Origin: JANLTP01 sp031363055
Lineage (GTDB): Bacteria > Pseudomonadota > Gammaproteobacteria > Burkholderiales > Burkholderiaceae_E
NCBI GenBank assembly: GCA_031363055.1
Contig: JANLTP010000139.1
Coordinates: 1-62,108 of the forward strand
Direction of reading: 5' to 3'
Length of the DNA: 62,108 bases
The notes beneath the pieces are model-generated. The model was not told the DNA's origin. It did not search any database and was given only the letters and a program-made list of their open reading frames with translations. This document shows positions 51,660 through 60,225 of the stretch, one piece after another (positions within the stretch are counted from its first letter, which is position 1; each line of letters begins with the position of its first letter). A program made the position numbers and the translations under genes.

Positions 51660-52652
51660 ATGAAAAACTCGCTGAGGTGTTTGTTCGTCACCGCCTGCAT
51701 ATTTCTAGCGTTATGGGCTGAGTTGCCAACGACGCGGGCTCAAGCACCAGATTCGGCAAACCGATCCGTCAGTTGGGTGGTTGGTTTTGCACCCGGTGGG
51801 ATCAGCGACCAGGGTACGCGCTTCGTTGCCAAGGTCTTCGCTGAAAAGCTCGGCCAGCCCGTGGTGGTCGATAACAAGGCCGGCGCTGGCGGAATAATTG
51901 CGGCTGAGCATGTGATGCAAGCCAAACCCGATGGCAACACCCTACTCTACGCCTCCAGCGGGCCGTTCGGCAGCTTCAAATCGCTCTACAAGAAACTGCC
52001 TTTCGATCCCCTGACTTCGTTCACCTATATCCACGGCTTCGGATCGTCGCCACTCGTTCTGGTGGTGCCGACTAATTCGCCGCACAAGTCACTCAAGGAT
52101 CTGGTGTTATTTGCCAAAGCAAATCCGGACAAGCTGAACTTCGGCTCGGTGGGTGCGGGCACTGCGGCACATCTGGTGGCTGAATTGCTCGCGGCCAGCA
52201 CGGGCACGAAGTTGACGCATGTCCCGTACAAAGGTTCTGCTCCGGCGATGATCGACCTGCTGGGTGGCAGACTTGATTTTGTCTTCGATTATTCGATTGT
52301 CGTCAAACCCCAAATCGAGGCGGGCAAGCTGCGAGCGCTTGCATCAACGGGCGCGCTCCGATTGCCGAGCCACCCTGACGTGGCGACAACGATCGAACTG
52401 GGCTATCCGGATGTTCAGTTCACTGCCTGGGCGATGATCGTCGGGCCCGCCGGCATGCCTCAACCCTTGGTCGACCGGATGGCAAAGGCATTCAACGAAT
52501 CACTGAAAGACCCGGCCGTCGTCAAATACCATGACGACCAAGGTGTTACGTTGATGCCAGACCTCAGTGGCAGCAAGCTTCGCGAGTTTGTTGTCATGGA
52601 ACAGGCGAAGATGAAAGAGCTGGTCGAGCGCTCCGGGGCGACCGCTCAGTGA
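51660..52652 (+). CDS. Bug-family TTT solute-binding protein
   Basis: 330 aa with signal (CLFVTACIFLALWAELPTTRAQ). Family motifs: SWVVGFAPGGISDQGTRFVAKVFAEKLGQPVVVDNKAGAGGIIAAEHVMQAKPDG, THVPYKGSAPAMIDLLGGRLDFVFDYSIV and LASTGALRLPSHPDVATTIELG. GGAGGG lies before the ATG. It sits downstream of a flavin monooxygenase and may serve the same substrate. A second Bug gene follows. Confidence 0.92.
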   Translation: MKNSLRCLFVTACIFLALWAELPTTRAQAPDSANRSVSWVVGFAPGGISDQGTRFVAKVFAEKLGQPVVVDNKAGAGGIIAAEHVMQAKPDGNTLLYASSGPFGSFKSLYKKLPFDPLTSFTYIHGFGSSPLVLVVPTNSPHKSLKDLVLFAKANPDKLNFGSVGAGTAAHLVAELLAASTGTKLTHVPYKGSAPAMIDLLGGRLDFVFDYSIVVKPQIEAGKLRALASTGALRLPSHPDVATTIELGYPDVQFTAWAMIVGPAGMPQPLVDRMAKAFNESLKDPAVVKYHDDQGVTLMPDLSGSKLREFVVMEQAKMKELVERSGATAQ

Positions 52653-52686
52653 ACTGCAGACGGTCACTCAAGCCTGAGGTTACTTC

Positions 52687-52720
52687 TCGAGCGCCAACCC
52701 ACGTCGAGCGCTAGCCCACG
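52687..52720. repeat. 17-bp tandem duplication between the two Bug genes
   Basis: Copies at 52687-52703 and 52704-52720 (TCGAGCGCCAACCCACG, 15/17 identical). Located in the 124-bp spacer before the ATT-start Bug gene. Confidence 0.8.
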
Positions 52721-52776
52721 CCTACAATGGCGAACCGTCAAAAACGCTCCGTTGGATTTTCGATATCAATTCGCTC

Positions 52777-53745
52777 ATTAGAAAAATTCTCGCTGCTGTC
52801 GCCGTAACTTTCATCGATCTCTCGAGCGCCTGGTCACAGGCCTATCCGTCGCGGCCAATTACCATCGTTGTACCGTTTGCGCCGGGCGGGCCGACCGATG
52901 TGATCGCGCGCACTCTTGCCCAACACATGCGCGAGACGCTCGGCCAAAGTGTCGTGATCGAGAACGTGACAGGCGCCAACGGCAATATCGGCGTCGGTCG
53001 GGTGGCGCGGGCAGCGCCCGACGGTTACACCCTCAGCATCGGCCATTGGAGCACCCACGTTGTCAACGGCGCGGTGTACGCGCTGCCCTTTGATTTGCTC
53101 AAGGATTTTGAGCCGATCGCGCTGCTTGCCAGCAATTCGTATTTGATCGTCGCCAAGAACGCGGTGCCGGCCAGCGATTTGAAAAGTTTCATCGCCTGGC
53201 TCAAAGCCAATCCAGACAAGGCTTTGGAGGGCACGGCGGGCGCCGGCAGCCCGCAACACGTCAGCGGCATTTTCTTTCAGAACGCGACCGGTACTCGTTT
53301 TCAGTTCGTGCCCTACCGGGGCGCGGCGCCGGCGTTACAGGCTTTGCTGGGCGGGGAGATCGACATGATCATCGACGACCCGACCAGTTCCCTGCCGCAA
53401 GTGCGCGCCGGCAAGATCAAGGCGTTTGCGGTGACCGCTGCGAACCGTTTGGCTGCGGCACCCGATATCCCAACCGTCGACGAGGCCGGCTTGCCCGGGT
53501 TCTACTTTTCGCGCTGGCATGCGTTGTGGGCACCGAAGGCTGCGCCGAAGGAAGTCATCGCCAAATTGAACGCTGCCGTTGTGGCCGCTCTGGCCGATCC
53601 GCAGGTCCGGGCGCGTTTGGCCGATCTGGGGCAGGAGATTTACGCCCGCGACCGGCAGACACCCGAGGCACTCGGCGCGCTACACCGAGCCGAGATCGAA
53701 AAATGGTGGCCCATCATCAAGGCGGCCGGGATCAAGGTTGAGTAG
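52777..53745 (+). CDS. Bug-family TTT solute-binding protein with apparent ATT start
   Basis: The domain is intact: YPSRPITIVVPFAPGGPTDVIARTLAQHMRETLGQSVVIENVTGANGNIGVGRV, QFVPYRGAAPALQALLGGEIDMIIDDPTS and TAANRLAAAPDIPTVDEAG. The first ordinary start codon in frame (GTG 52900) would remove the signal and first strand. Upstream the frame is open and encodes (ATT)RKILAAVAVTFIDLSSAWSQA, a good signal peptide, but with no ATG, GTG or TTG. Starting at ATT 52777 gives 322 aa, the usual Bug length. A mutated start codon is possible. A 17-bp duplication lies just upstream at 52687-52720. Confidence 0.82.
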   Translation: MRKILAAVAVTFIDLSSAWSQAYPSRPITIVVPFAPGGPTDVIARTLAQHMRETLGQSVVIENVTGANGNIGVGRVARAAPDGYTLSIGHWSTHVVNGAVYALPFDLLKDFEPIALLASNSYLIVAKNAVPASDLKSFIAWLKANPDKALEGTAGAGSPQHVSGIFFQNATGTRFQFVPYRGAAPALQALLGGEIDMIIDDPTSSLPQVRAGKIKAFAVTAANRLAAAPDIPTVDEAGLPGFYFSRWHALWAPKAAPKEVIAKLNAAVVAALADPQVRARLADLGQEIYARDRQTPEALGALHRAEIEKWWPIIKAAGIKVE

Positions 53746-53808
53746 TGTTTGGGGCAGGATACCAGAGGGTCAGCGACCAATGGGATACCAAGTGGCGACG
53801 CCTGCAAC

Positions 53809-53841
53809 AAAAGCGCTTTTAAAAGCACTCTTATTAGTGCT
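53809..53841. promoter_or_regulatory. Palindromic operator region upstream of the Phd/ParE-type pair
   Basis: A perfect palindrome AAAAGCGCTTTT (53809-53820) is followed by AGCACT-N6-AGTGCT (53824-53829 and 53836-53841) in an otherwise AT-rich 60 bases before the antitoxin ATG. The TAATATT-like box next to it could be the −10. Phd-type antitoxins bind such palindromes, so autoregulation is likely. Confidence 0.55.
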
Positions 53842-53876
53842 AATATTCGCACTTAACCAAGCGCCTTGATAAATTC

Positions 53877-54125
53877 ATGACCCATTTAATTCTTGCTCAA
53901 ACCAGTGCGAGCGTTACTGAGTTAAAGAAAAATCCGATGGGAACAGTCGCTGCAGGCGATGGCTTCCCTGTGGCTATTCTTAACCGGAACGAACCGGCCT
54001 TTTACTGCGTGCCTGCCAAAGCGTATGAGGCGTTGATGGAAAAACTCGAAGACTTTGAACTCAATGCCCTTGCCGATTCCCGTAAAGGACAACGCGTAGA
54101 CAAAATCAAGTTTGATGAGCTTTGA
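53877..54125 (+). CDS. Phd/YefM-type antitoxin
   Basis: 82 aa. The N-terminal dimerisation/DNA-binding segment ASVTELKKNPMGTVAAGDGFPVAILNRNEPAFYCVPAKAYEAL is typical of Phd/YefM/StbD antitoxins. The C-terminal helix (EKLEDFELNALADSRKGQRVDKIKFDEL) would wrap the toxin. It overlaps the toxin gene by 11 bp and is preceded by palindromes. Confidence 0.88.
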   Translation: MTHLILAQTSASVTELKKNPMGTVAAGDGFPVAILNRNEPAFYCVPAKAYEALMEKLEDFELNALADSRKGQRVDKIKFDEL

Positions 54126-54390
54126 ACTTGGATTTCTCGAGGAAGCGCTCAGGGAGTGGAGGAAGCTGGACTCCTCCGTGCGCGAACAATTCAAGGATCG
54201 GCTCGCCGAACGCTTGGTGCGTCCGCGCATTGTTTCGGCAAAACTGAGCGGACACAAGAACCGCTACAAGATCAAATTACGCGGTGCTGGCTACAGACTG
54301 GTATACGAGGTACGAGACTCAGAGGTCATAGTACTGGTCGTAGCGGTAGGCAAAAGCGATGCAGTTTATAAGGCTGCGGCCAAGCGCTGA
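54115..54390 (+). CDS. RelE/ParE-superfamily toxin
   Basis: 91 aa starting at ATG 54115 within the antitoxin's last codons (MSFELGFLEEALREWRKLD). RelE-fold features: EWRKLDSSVREQFKDRLAERL, then KLSGHKNRYKIKLRGAGYRLVYEVRDSEVIVLVVAVGKSDAVYKAAAKR, with the Arg and C-terminal Lys/Tyr expected for RelE-type ribosome-dependent mRNA cleavage. A TTG at 54112 is an alternative start. Confidence 0.9.
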   Translation: MSFELGFLEEALREWRKLDSSVREQFKDRLAERLVRPRIVSAKLSGHKNRYKIKLRGAGYRLVYEVRDSEVIVLVVAVGKSDAVYKAAAKR

Positions 54391-54436
54391 CTTATCCGTC
54401 GGTTGTGACGGTCAATTGCTCACAGGAGCTTAAAGC

Positions 54437-54790
54437 ATGGGCTGGTTCTCAAAAGCAGACAACGATTTTTTTCTCGCCACCATCGTGCCGACCGGCGAAG
54501 GTGCAAAAGTCGAGCAGTACCTGGGCGTGGTCAATGGCGTGGCGATCATTGGTGCCAATATTTTTCGCGATATGTTCTCATCGGTTCGCGATGTCGTCGG
54601 TGGTCGCGCCGGCGGTTATGAGCGTGCGTTATCCGGTGCGCGCGATGCGGCGATGGATGAGATGAAAGCGGCGGCACGCGAGTTGGGCGCAAACGGTATT
54701 GTCGGTATCGATTTCGATTACGAAGTGCTAGGCGAGAACAACGGCATGATGATGGTGAGCGTAAGTGGCACCGCCGTCAAGATGGTCTGA
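54437..54790 (+). CDS. YbjQ-like (UPF0145) protein
   Basis: 117 aa. ATIVPTGEGAKVEQYLGVVNGVAIIGANIFRDMFSSVRDVVGGRAGGYERALSGARDAAMDEMKAAARELGANGIVGIDFDYEV fits the YbjQ/heavy-metal-binding domain family, which forms oligomeric rings. Function is unclear in general. A 17-bp duplication (54783-54816) spans its stop codon. It lies between the toxin-antitoxin pair and a GST. Confidence 0.88.
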   Translation: MGWFSKADNDFFLATIVPTGEGAKVEQYLGVVNGVAIIGANIFRDMFSSVRDVVGGRAGGYERALSGARDAAMDEMKAAARELGANGIVGIDFDYEVLGENNGMMMVSVSGTAVKMV

Positions 54791-54816
54791 ATCAAAGCGT
54801 GGTCTGAATCACCGCG
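54783..54816 (+). repeat. 17-bp tandem duplication across the ybjQ-like stop codon
   Basis: TGGTCTGAATCAAAGCG at 54783-54799 and a copy at 54800-54816 (15/17). The unit contains the TGA stop, so the duplication adds a second stop after the gene. Confidence 0.8.
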
Positions 54817-54859
54817 ACGGCCCTACAATGAGCTTCCAATTTCCAGGAGGACCGTTCAC

Positions 54860-55558
54860 ATGATCAAGTTTTATTTCAACGCCGCGCCAAATCCGGCCAA
54901 GGTCGCACTCTTGCTCGAGGAACTTGGACTCAAGTACGAAACCATTCCGGTCGACACTCGAAAAGGTGAGCAACACACGGCCGCATTCATGAAAATCAAT
55001 CCGAATGCGAAATTGCCAGCGATCGTCGACGGCGACGCCGTCGTGTTCGATAGCAACGCCATTCTTCTGTATTTGGCCGACAAGGAGAATCGCTTCGTGC
55101 CCGACAAAACCGAGCACGCCCTGCGCGGCGATATGCTGTCCTGGCTGATGTTCATCGCCAGCGGCATCGGGCCCTACTCCGGTCAGGCAGTGCACTTTCG
55201 CAATGTCGCGCCGGAACCCAAAGAGTATGCGTTGAATCGCTACGACTTTGAGGCCAACCGGCATTGGAAAATTATTGATGATCGGCTGGCGAACCATCAC
55301 TACATGCTGGGCGCCAATTACAGTATTGTCGACATGGCCTTGTGGGGCTGGGCGAGGATTGCACCATTCGTGCTCGGAGGCGACGACACCTGGGCCAGGT
55401 TGCCGAACGTCAAGCGCCTGCTGGACGAACTCAACGCCCGCCCTGCGGCACAACGCGTCGAAGCGCTGCGTACGTCGTTTACCTGGAAGTCTGAGATGGA
55501 TGATGTCGCAAAACGCGCCATGTTTCCGCAAAACGAGCGTCTGAAGAAGAGTGCCTGA
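54860..55558 (+). CDS. Glutathione S-transferase
   Basis: 232 aa. MIKFYFNAAPNPAKVALLLEELGLKYETIPVDTRKGEQHTAAFMKINPNAKLPAIVDGDAVVFDSNAILLYLADKENRFVP is the GST N-domain (cis-Pro in KLPAIVD, Ser in VFDSNAILLYLA). The C-domain ends LLDELNARPAAQR. It resembles the YfcG/Ure2-like nu-class group. The next gene starts within its last codons, so it is co-translated with a CoA ligase. Confidence 0.92.
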   Translation: MIKFYFNAAPNPAKVALLLEELGLKYETIPVDTRKGEQHTAAFMKINPNAKLPAIVDGDAVVFDSNAILLYLADKENRFVPDKTEHALRGDMLSWLMFIASGIGPYSGQAVHFRNVAPEPKEYALNRYDFEANRHWKIIDDRLANHHYMLGANYSIVDMALWGWARIAPFVLGGDDTWARLPNVKRLLDELNARPAAQRVEALRTSFTWKSEMDDVAKRAMFPQNERLKKSA

Positions 55559-57113
55559 ACGGCTGCTGAATTCCTGGTTGCTCGTCAATGCCGGGCAACC
55601 AGCCTTTACCGCATCTGGCATAACCTGCAGCCGCCTCCAACTACATGCGGCTGCGCAGTCGGCGACGTCAATTCTGTCGCGATTGGGGCTTGCGCGGGGC
55701 GATGCGCTGGCGTTGTGGTTGCCCGATGGTGCACTGTGGCTGCAAATGGCATTCGCGGCGGCTCAAATGGGTGTGCTGGTCATTCCGGTCAGCACGCGTT
55801 ACCGTGCCAGCGAGGTCAAGCACTTGCTCGAAGTGTCGAAGGCGGCAGTAATAGTGACCGTCGACAAGTTTTTGGGTGTGGAATATGGCCGAATCGCGCG
55901 CGAGTTGAAAGCCGAACTGCCATCACTGCGGCAAGTACTGTCGGTGTCCAACGCCAATGCGTTTCTCAACCGGAGCATTGAACGCCCGGATGAGAGCCGG
56001 TCTGACAGTACAGCCGCCGACCGCACCGCCATCCTCACAGACGCCTGCTTTGCGTTCAGCACCTCCGGCACGACCGGATTTCCGAAGCTCGCGGTACACG
56101 ATCAAGGTAGTGTCGAGCAGCACGCTCGTTTCTCGGCGAAGGCCTTCGACATTCGAGCCGGCGATACGCTTTTGTGTGCTCTGCCGTTCTACGGAGTCTA
56201 CGGCCTCATCTCGACCCTGGCCGCGCTCGCCGCCGGTGCGCACTGTGTCCTGTTGCCCGTGTTTGAGGCGCAAGCGGCCGCCGACGCGATTGCACAGCAT
56301 CGCATCACCCATCTATTTGGATCAGATGCTTCGTTCAGTCTGATCTTCGATGTCCCTGACGCAAATCTCGCGAGTCTTCGCGTCGGTGGACTCGCCGATT
56401 TTGTCGGCCTCTCGGCGCGCGTCGTTACGCGCGCTGAAGAACAGTTCGGCATTACCTTGTGCGGTTTGTACGGATCTTCCGAATGTTTCGCACTGACGGC
56501 GATGCGCCCGATCGATCAGCCGATCGCACTGCGCAGTTTGCCCGGTGGCACACCCATCTCGGATCAAATCGAATTTCGAATCGTGGACCCTGCCGACGGC
56601 CGGCCATTGGCCGACGGCGAACCGGGCGAACTGCAGCTTCGCGGATATTGCGTACTCTCGAGTTATCTGAACAATCCGTCAGCGACACAGCGCGCCCTGA
56701 CACATGACGGCTGGTTTCGCAGTGGCGACCTGTGCGAGCGCCAAGGCGGCTCGTTCCGCTATCGATCACGCCTCAATGACAGCCTGCGGCTGCGTGGCTA
56801 TTTGGTCGATCCAAGTGAAATCGAAGCTTGCCTGATGTCCTGCGCTGGCGTCCAGGGTGTGCAAGTGGTTGGCGTACACCGGCAGGGCGAAGGCGATATC
56901 GCAATCGCGTTTGTAATCCGGCAGCGTCACATTCAGGGTTACGCCCTGGACGAAGCCAGTGTCATCGATTATTGTCGCAGCAGCATCGCTGCCTACAAGG
57001 CACCAAAGTTCGTTGTTTTCGTCGACGAATTTCCGACGGTCAACGGGCCAAACGGCAGCAAGATCCAAAAAACCCAACTGCGAGAACGGGCTAACATCCT
57101 GTTTCGCAATTGA
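55551..57113 (+). CDS. Acyl/aryl-CoA ligase (benzoate-CoA-ligase-like ANL enzyme)
   Basis: 520 aa. GTG 55551 overlaps the GST stop by eight bases. ANL motifs: CFAFSTSGTTGFPKLAVHD, GLYGSSECFALTAM, GWFRSGDLCERQGGSFRYRSRLNDSLRLRGYLVDPSEIEACL, and the C-terminal VNGPNGSKIQKTQLRERA carrying the catalytic Lys. Middle segments (GDTLLCALPFYGVYGLISTLAALAAGAHCVLLPVFEAQAAADAI) resemble benzoate- or 4-coumarate-type ligases. It is flanked by two GSTs, which suggests an aromatic or electrophilic acid that also needs glutathione. Confidence 0.88.
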   Translation: MPERLLNSWLLVNAGQPAFTASGITCSRLQLHAAAQSATSILSRLGLARGDALALWLPDGALWLQMAFAAAQMGVLVIPVSTRYRASEVKHLLEVSKAAVIVTVDKFLGVEYGRIARELKAELPSLRQVLSVSNANAFLNRSIERPDESRSDSTAADRTAILTDACFAFSTSGTTGFPKLAVHDQGSVEQHARFSAKAFDIRAGDTLLCALPFYGVYGLISTLAALAAGAHCVLLPVFEAQAAADAIAQHRITHLFGSDASFSLIFDVPDANLASLRVGGLADFVGLSARVVTRAEEQFGITLCGLYGSSECFALTAMRPIDQPIALRSLPGGTPISDQIEFRIVDPADGRPLADGEPGELQLRGYCVLSSYLNNPSATQRALTHDGWFRSGDLCERQGGSFRYRSRLNDSLRLRGYLVDPSEIEACLMSCAGVQGVQVVGVHRQGEGDIAIAFVIRQRHIQGYALDEASVIDYCRSSIAAYKAPKFVVFVDEFPTVNGPNGSKIQKTQLRERANILFRN

Positions 57114-57156
57114 ACCGACAAAAGCGGTTCGGTGCAACCTTTCGATTGGAATCATC

Positions 57157-57789
57157 ATGCTCAAACTCATCAGCGCGACCCCCAGCCCGTATGCACGCAA
57201 AGTGCGCATCGCACTGGCCGAAAAGAATATCCCCTTTGAGTTGCTGACCGAGGTGCCTTGGAACAGTACGACCGCGACACCGCAATACAATCCGCTCGAG
57301 AAACTGCCGGTATTGATTCTCGAAGACGGTACGGGTGTCTATGAGTCAAGCTACATTCTCGATTGGCTGGAACTGAAATTTCCCGACACTCCTCTGTTGC
57401 TCGAGGACGTCGACGCGATCCTGGCCGCTCGCAAGCTCGATGTGCTCTGCAACGGTGTTTGTGACGCCGTAGTACTGACCTTTTTTGAGCGCCAACGCGA
57501 GAACGGCGGCAGCGCGCCCTGGACTGCCCGACAACGGCGCAAGATCGACGGCGGTATGCGTGAAATTGCACGCCTGATTGGTACTCGAACCTGGGCTGTG
57601 GGCGACCGATTCGGCCTCGGCGATATCGCCGCAGGCACAGTCGTCGGTTACCTGTCGGTACGCTTCAAGGAATTGCCGATCCGTGAGCTGTACCCGGATT
57701 TAGCGGCCTACTGCGACCGCCTGGAGGCACGCGAATCGTTCGTCCAGTCGAAACCCTATCCGCAAACCATTGCTGACAAAATCGTCTGA
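57157..57789 (+). CDS. Glutathione S-transferase
   Basis: 210 aa. ATG 57157 begins MLKLISATPSPYARKVRIALAEKNIPFELLTEVPWNSTTATPQYNPLEKLPVLILEDGTGVYESSYILDWLELKFPDTPLL, the N-domain with catalytic Ser/Tyr in TPSPYARKVR. The C-domain ends SVRFKELPIRELYPDLAAYCDRLEARESFVQSKPYP. The longer frame from 56959 overlaps the ligase gene and is not real. Third gene of the GST-ligase-GST cluster. Confidence 0.93.
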   Translation: MLKLISATPSPYARKVRIALAEKNIPFELLTEVPWNSTTATPQYNPLEKLPVLILEDGTGVYESSYILDWLELKFPDTPLLLEDVDAILAARKLDVLCNGVCDAVVLTFFERQRENGGSAPWTARQRRKIDGGMREIARLIGTRTWAVGDRFGLGDIAAGTVVGYLSVRFKELPIRELYPDLAAYCDRLEARESFVQSKPYPQTIADKIV

Positions 57790-57803
57790 GCTGCAAATCG
57801 CTT

Positions 57804-57835
57804 AAACTCGCTCAACAATAAACTCGCTCATCAAT
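57804..57835. repeat. 16-bp tandem duplication after the GST gene
   Basis: AAACTCGCTCAACAAT at 57804-57819 and AAACTCGCTCATCAAT at 57820-57835 (15/16). In the 71-bp spacer before a secreted-protein gene. Confidence 0.85.
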
Positions 57836-57860
57836 ATTGAAGCTTCCAAGTAAACCGTCC

Positions 57861-58328
57861 ATGCGCAGATTCAAACTACTTCCTTCATCTTTCGGCGCCG
57901 TGCTGGCACTTGGTGCGATCCTCAATGCAAGCGTCTATCCCAGCGTGTGTCAGGCACAGTCGACGGTGGCCGCCGTGCTCGATGCAGGCGGCAAGTTACT
58001 CAGCAAAACCGAACTGTCGGCTTTGCTCAAGGATGTCACGCTGAACAACCGCAATGAACAGAACGCCCGACTGATGACCTCGCTGAAAGCCAATGGCACC
58101 CTGACCGGCAGAGGCATTTCATCAACCATGCACGAGTTCACTTTTTACGGCGACTGGAAGACCACCGACGCCAATCAGATTTGCTTTGACACCGTGAACC
58201 ATTTTGGGCGCAGCGGCTATTGCGAAGTCATGTACAAGGTCGGCGACAAGTACTTCTATGCCAGCGATCCGGCCGGTGCCATCAGCCGCGAGCATAAGGT
58301 TTTTGAGCGAACGGTTTCCAAGCCCTGA
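57861..58328 (+). CDS. Small secreted protein of unknown function
   Basis: 155 aa from ATG 57861. A signal peptide (MRRFKLLPSSFGAVLALGAILNASVYPSVCQAQ) precedes a mature domain with FTFYGDWKTTDANQICFDTVNHFGRSGYCEVMYKVGDKYFYASDP, with two cysteines. The pattern resembles DUF995-like periplasmic proteins. The N-terminal half has a repeat-like LLSKTELSALLKDVTLNNRNEQNARLMTSL. No operon partner is clear. Confidence 0.7.
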   Translation: MRRFKLLPSSFGAVLALGAILNASVYPSVCQAQSTVAAVLDAGGKLLSKTELSALLKDVTLNNRNEQNARLMTSLKANGTLTGRGISSTMHEFTFYGDWKTTDANQICFDTVNHFGRSGYCEVMYKVGDKYFYASDPAGAISREHKVFERTVSKP

Positions 58329-58339
58329 ACCCCTGACAA

Positions 58340-58361
58340 CCGTTCATCTGCCGTTCATCTG
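58340..58361. repeat. Perfect 11-bp tandem duplication
   Basis: CCGTTCATCTG at 58340-58350 is repeated exactly at 58351-58361, in the 129-bp spacer before the DUF1800 gene. Confidence 0.85.
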
Positions 58362-58457
58362 CCAGCCGACGCCGCTGGCACCCGGATTGTTTCAACCATA
58401 CAACAATTGACCTATCTTCCGTGACGTTTCGCAAAGAACGACTCACAGGAGGCAGGC

Positions 58458-60206
58458 GTGCAGTTGCTGAACTCAATACAACGTCAGAGTGTCTGGCTCG
58501 CACTGGTCTGTGCCATTACTCTGGTTGCAGGTTGCGGAGGTGCCGGTAACGGCGAGGGCAGCGCCGGCGGCTCGTCAGGCGCATCGGCCTCGAGCATTGA
58601 CGGCAGCACACCGGCCAATGATCTGCCCGCGACCAAAAGCGAGGGTGCCCGATTCTTGTCGCAGACCGGTTTTGGTCCCAAACAAACCGACATCGATTCC
58701 CTTTCCAGCAGTGGCTACTCAGCCTGGCTGAACGCACAATTCGCGCTTGCTCAAAACCGCCACGTCGCTTACTTCGACCAGCAGTTGGCAGCGGGTGTCA
58801 GCTCCAGTTCGAATTGGGTCTACGAGAGTTTCTGGCGTCAGGCGGTGACCGGCGAGGACCAATTGCGACAGCGACTGGTGTTCGCCATGTCGCAGATATG
58901 GGTGGTTTCGCTGACCGACAGCACCGTCGCGAACACGCCCCGCGGTGGCGCTGGTTACCTCGACATGTTGGGGACGAACGCCTTCGGGAACTTTCGCACG
59001 CTGCTGCAAGACGTCAGCCTGCATCCGATGATGGGTATCTACCTGTCGCATCTGCGCAATCAGAAGGAAGATCCCGCACGCGGCCGGGTGCCCGACGAAA
59101 ACTACGCGCGTGAAGTCATGCAACTGTTCACGATTGGCCTGTCCGAGTTGAACCCCGATGGCACGGTCAAACTCGATTCGCGCAACGAGCCGATCGATAC
59201 CTACAGCAACGACGATGTGACCGGACTGGCCAAGGTATTCACCGGCTGGAGTTGGGCCGGACCGGATAAATCGGACAGCCGTTTTTCGGGTGGCTCGGTG
59301 GCACCCGACCGAGAAATTTTACCGATGCAGTCGTATCCGAAATTTCACTCGGTCACGGAGAAACGATTTCTCGGAACCGTCATTGGCGCGCAAGGCAGCG
59401 CGAATCCCGAAGCGAGCCTGCAGGTCGCGCTCGACCGCCTGTTCAATCATCCGAATGTCGGGCCCTTCGTCGGCAAACAATTAATTCAACGGCTGGTCAC
59501 GAGTAATCCCTCACCCAACTATGTTGCCCGAGTCAGCGCAGCGTTCAACAATGACGGCCAAGGTGTTCGTGGCGATATGAAGGCGGTCATCCGCGCCATT
59601 TATCTCGATCCGGAAGCGCGCGACATGGCCAAGCTCGCTGACCCCCAAGCGGGCAAGCTGCGTGAGCCGGTTTTACGGATGGCCAACTGGATGCGCGCCG
59701 CTAACGTCACCTCGAGTTCCGGTCGTTTTCTGATTGGCGCCACCGACGACCCGGGTAGCTCGCTGGGTCAAACGCCGATGCGTTCGCCGTCCGTGTTCAA
59801 TTTCTATCGCCCTGGCTACCTGCCACCGAACACCAGCATTGGCAGCGCCGGACTGGTCGCACCCGAGATGCAGATCACTCATGAAACTTCGGTCGCCGGT
59901 TACCTGAACACCATGCGCAGCGCGGTGCAAAGCGGCTTCGGTAGTAACAACCCGCGTGACGTTCAGCCCAACTACACCGAACTGCTGGTACTCGCCAACA
60001 CACCGGACGCATTGGTTGAGCAAGTCAATCTGTTGCTGACTTACGGCCAGATGAGTGCAGCACTCAAGGCTCAGATTCGAGATGCGGTCACTTCGGTAAC
60101 CATACCCACCAACAACGCAGCCAATGCCGACACTGCCCGGCGTAATCGCGTCATGCTGGCTCTGTTCCTGACTTTGGCCGCGCCTGAGTACTTGAATCAA
60201 AAGTGA
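58458..60206 (+). CDS. DUF1800-family lipoprotein
   Basis: 582 aa. GTG start with AGGAGG seven bases upstream. A lipobox (LVAGC) at residue about 26 precedes a Gly/Ser/Ala-rich tether and the DUF1800 domain: ARFLSQTGFGPKQTDIDSLSSSGYSAWLNAQFA, ENYAREVMQLFTIGLSELNPDGTV and YSNDDVTGLAKVFTGWSW (family signature), then SPSVFNFYRPGYLPPN. Many such proteins are encoded upstream of a DUF1501 protein, as here (19-bp gap). Their joint role is not established. Confidence 0.92.
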   Translation: MQLLNSIQRQSVWLALVCAITLVAGCGGAGNGEGSAGGSSGASASSIDGSTPANDLPATKSEGARFLSQTGFGPKQTDIDSLSSSGYSAWLNAQFALAQNRHVAYFDQQLAAGVSSSSNWVYESFWRQAVTGEDQLRQRLVFAMSQIWVVSLTDSTVANTPRGGAGYLDMLGTNAFGNFRTLLQDVSLHPMMGIYLSHLRNQKEDPARGRVPDENYAREVMQLFTIGLSELNPDGTVKLDSRNEPIDTYSNDDVTGLAKVFTGWSWAGPDKSDSRFSGGSVAPDREILPMQSYPKFHSVTEKRFLGTVIGAQGSANPEASLQVALDRLFNHPNVGPFVGKQLIQRLVTSNPSPNYVARVSAAFNNDGQGVRGDMKAVIRAIYLDPEARDMAKLADPQAGKLREPVLRMANWMRAANVTSSSGRFLIGATDDPGSSLGQTPMRSPSVFNFYRPGYLPPNTSIGSAGLVAPEMQITHETSVAGYLNTMRSAVQSGFGSNNPRDVQPNYTELLVLANTPDALVEQVNLLLTYGQMSAALKAQIRDAVTSVTIPTNNAANADTARRNRVMLALFLTLAAPEYLNQK

Positions 60207-60225
60207 ATACGGACCTCGACCCATC

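Noticed and set aside
56959..57156. N-terminal extension of the third GST
   Set aside because: It overlaps the CoA-ligase gene in another frame; ATG 57157 gives an exact family start.
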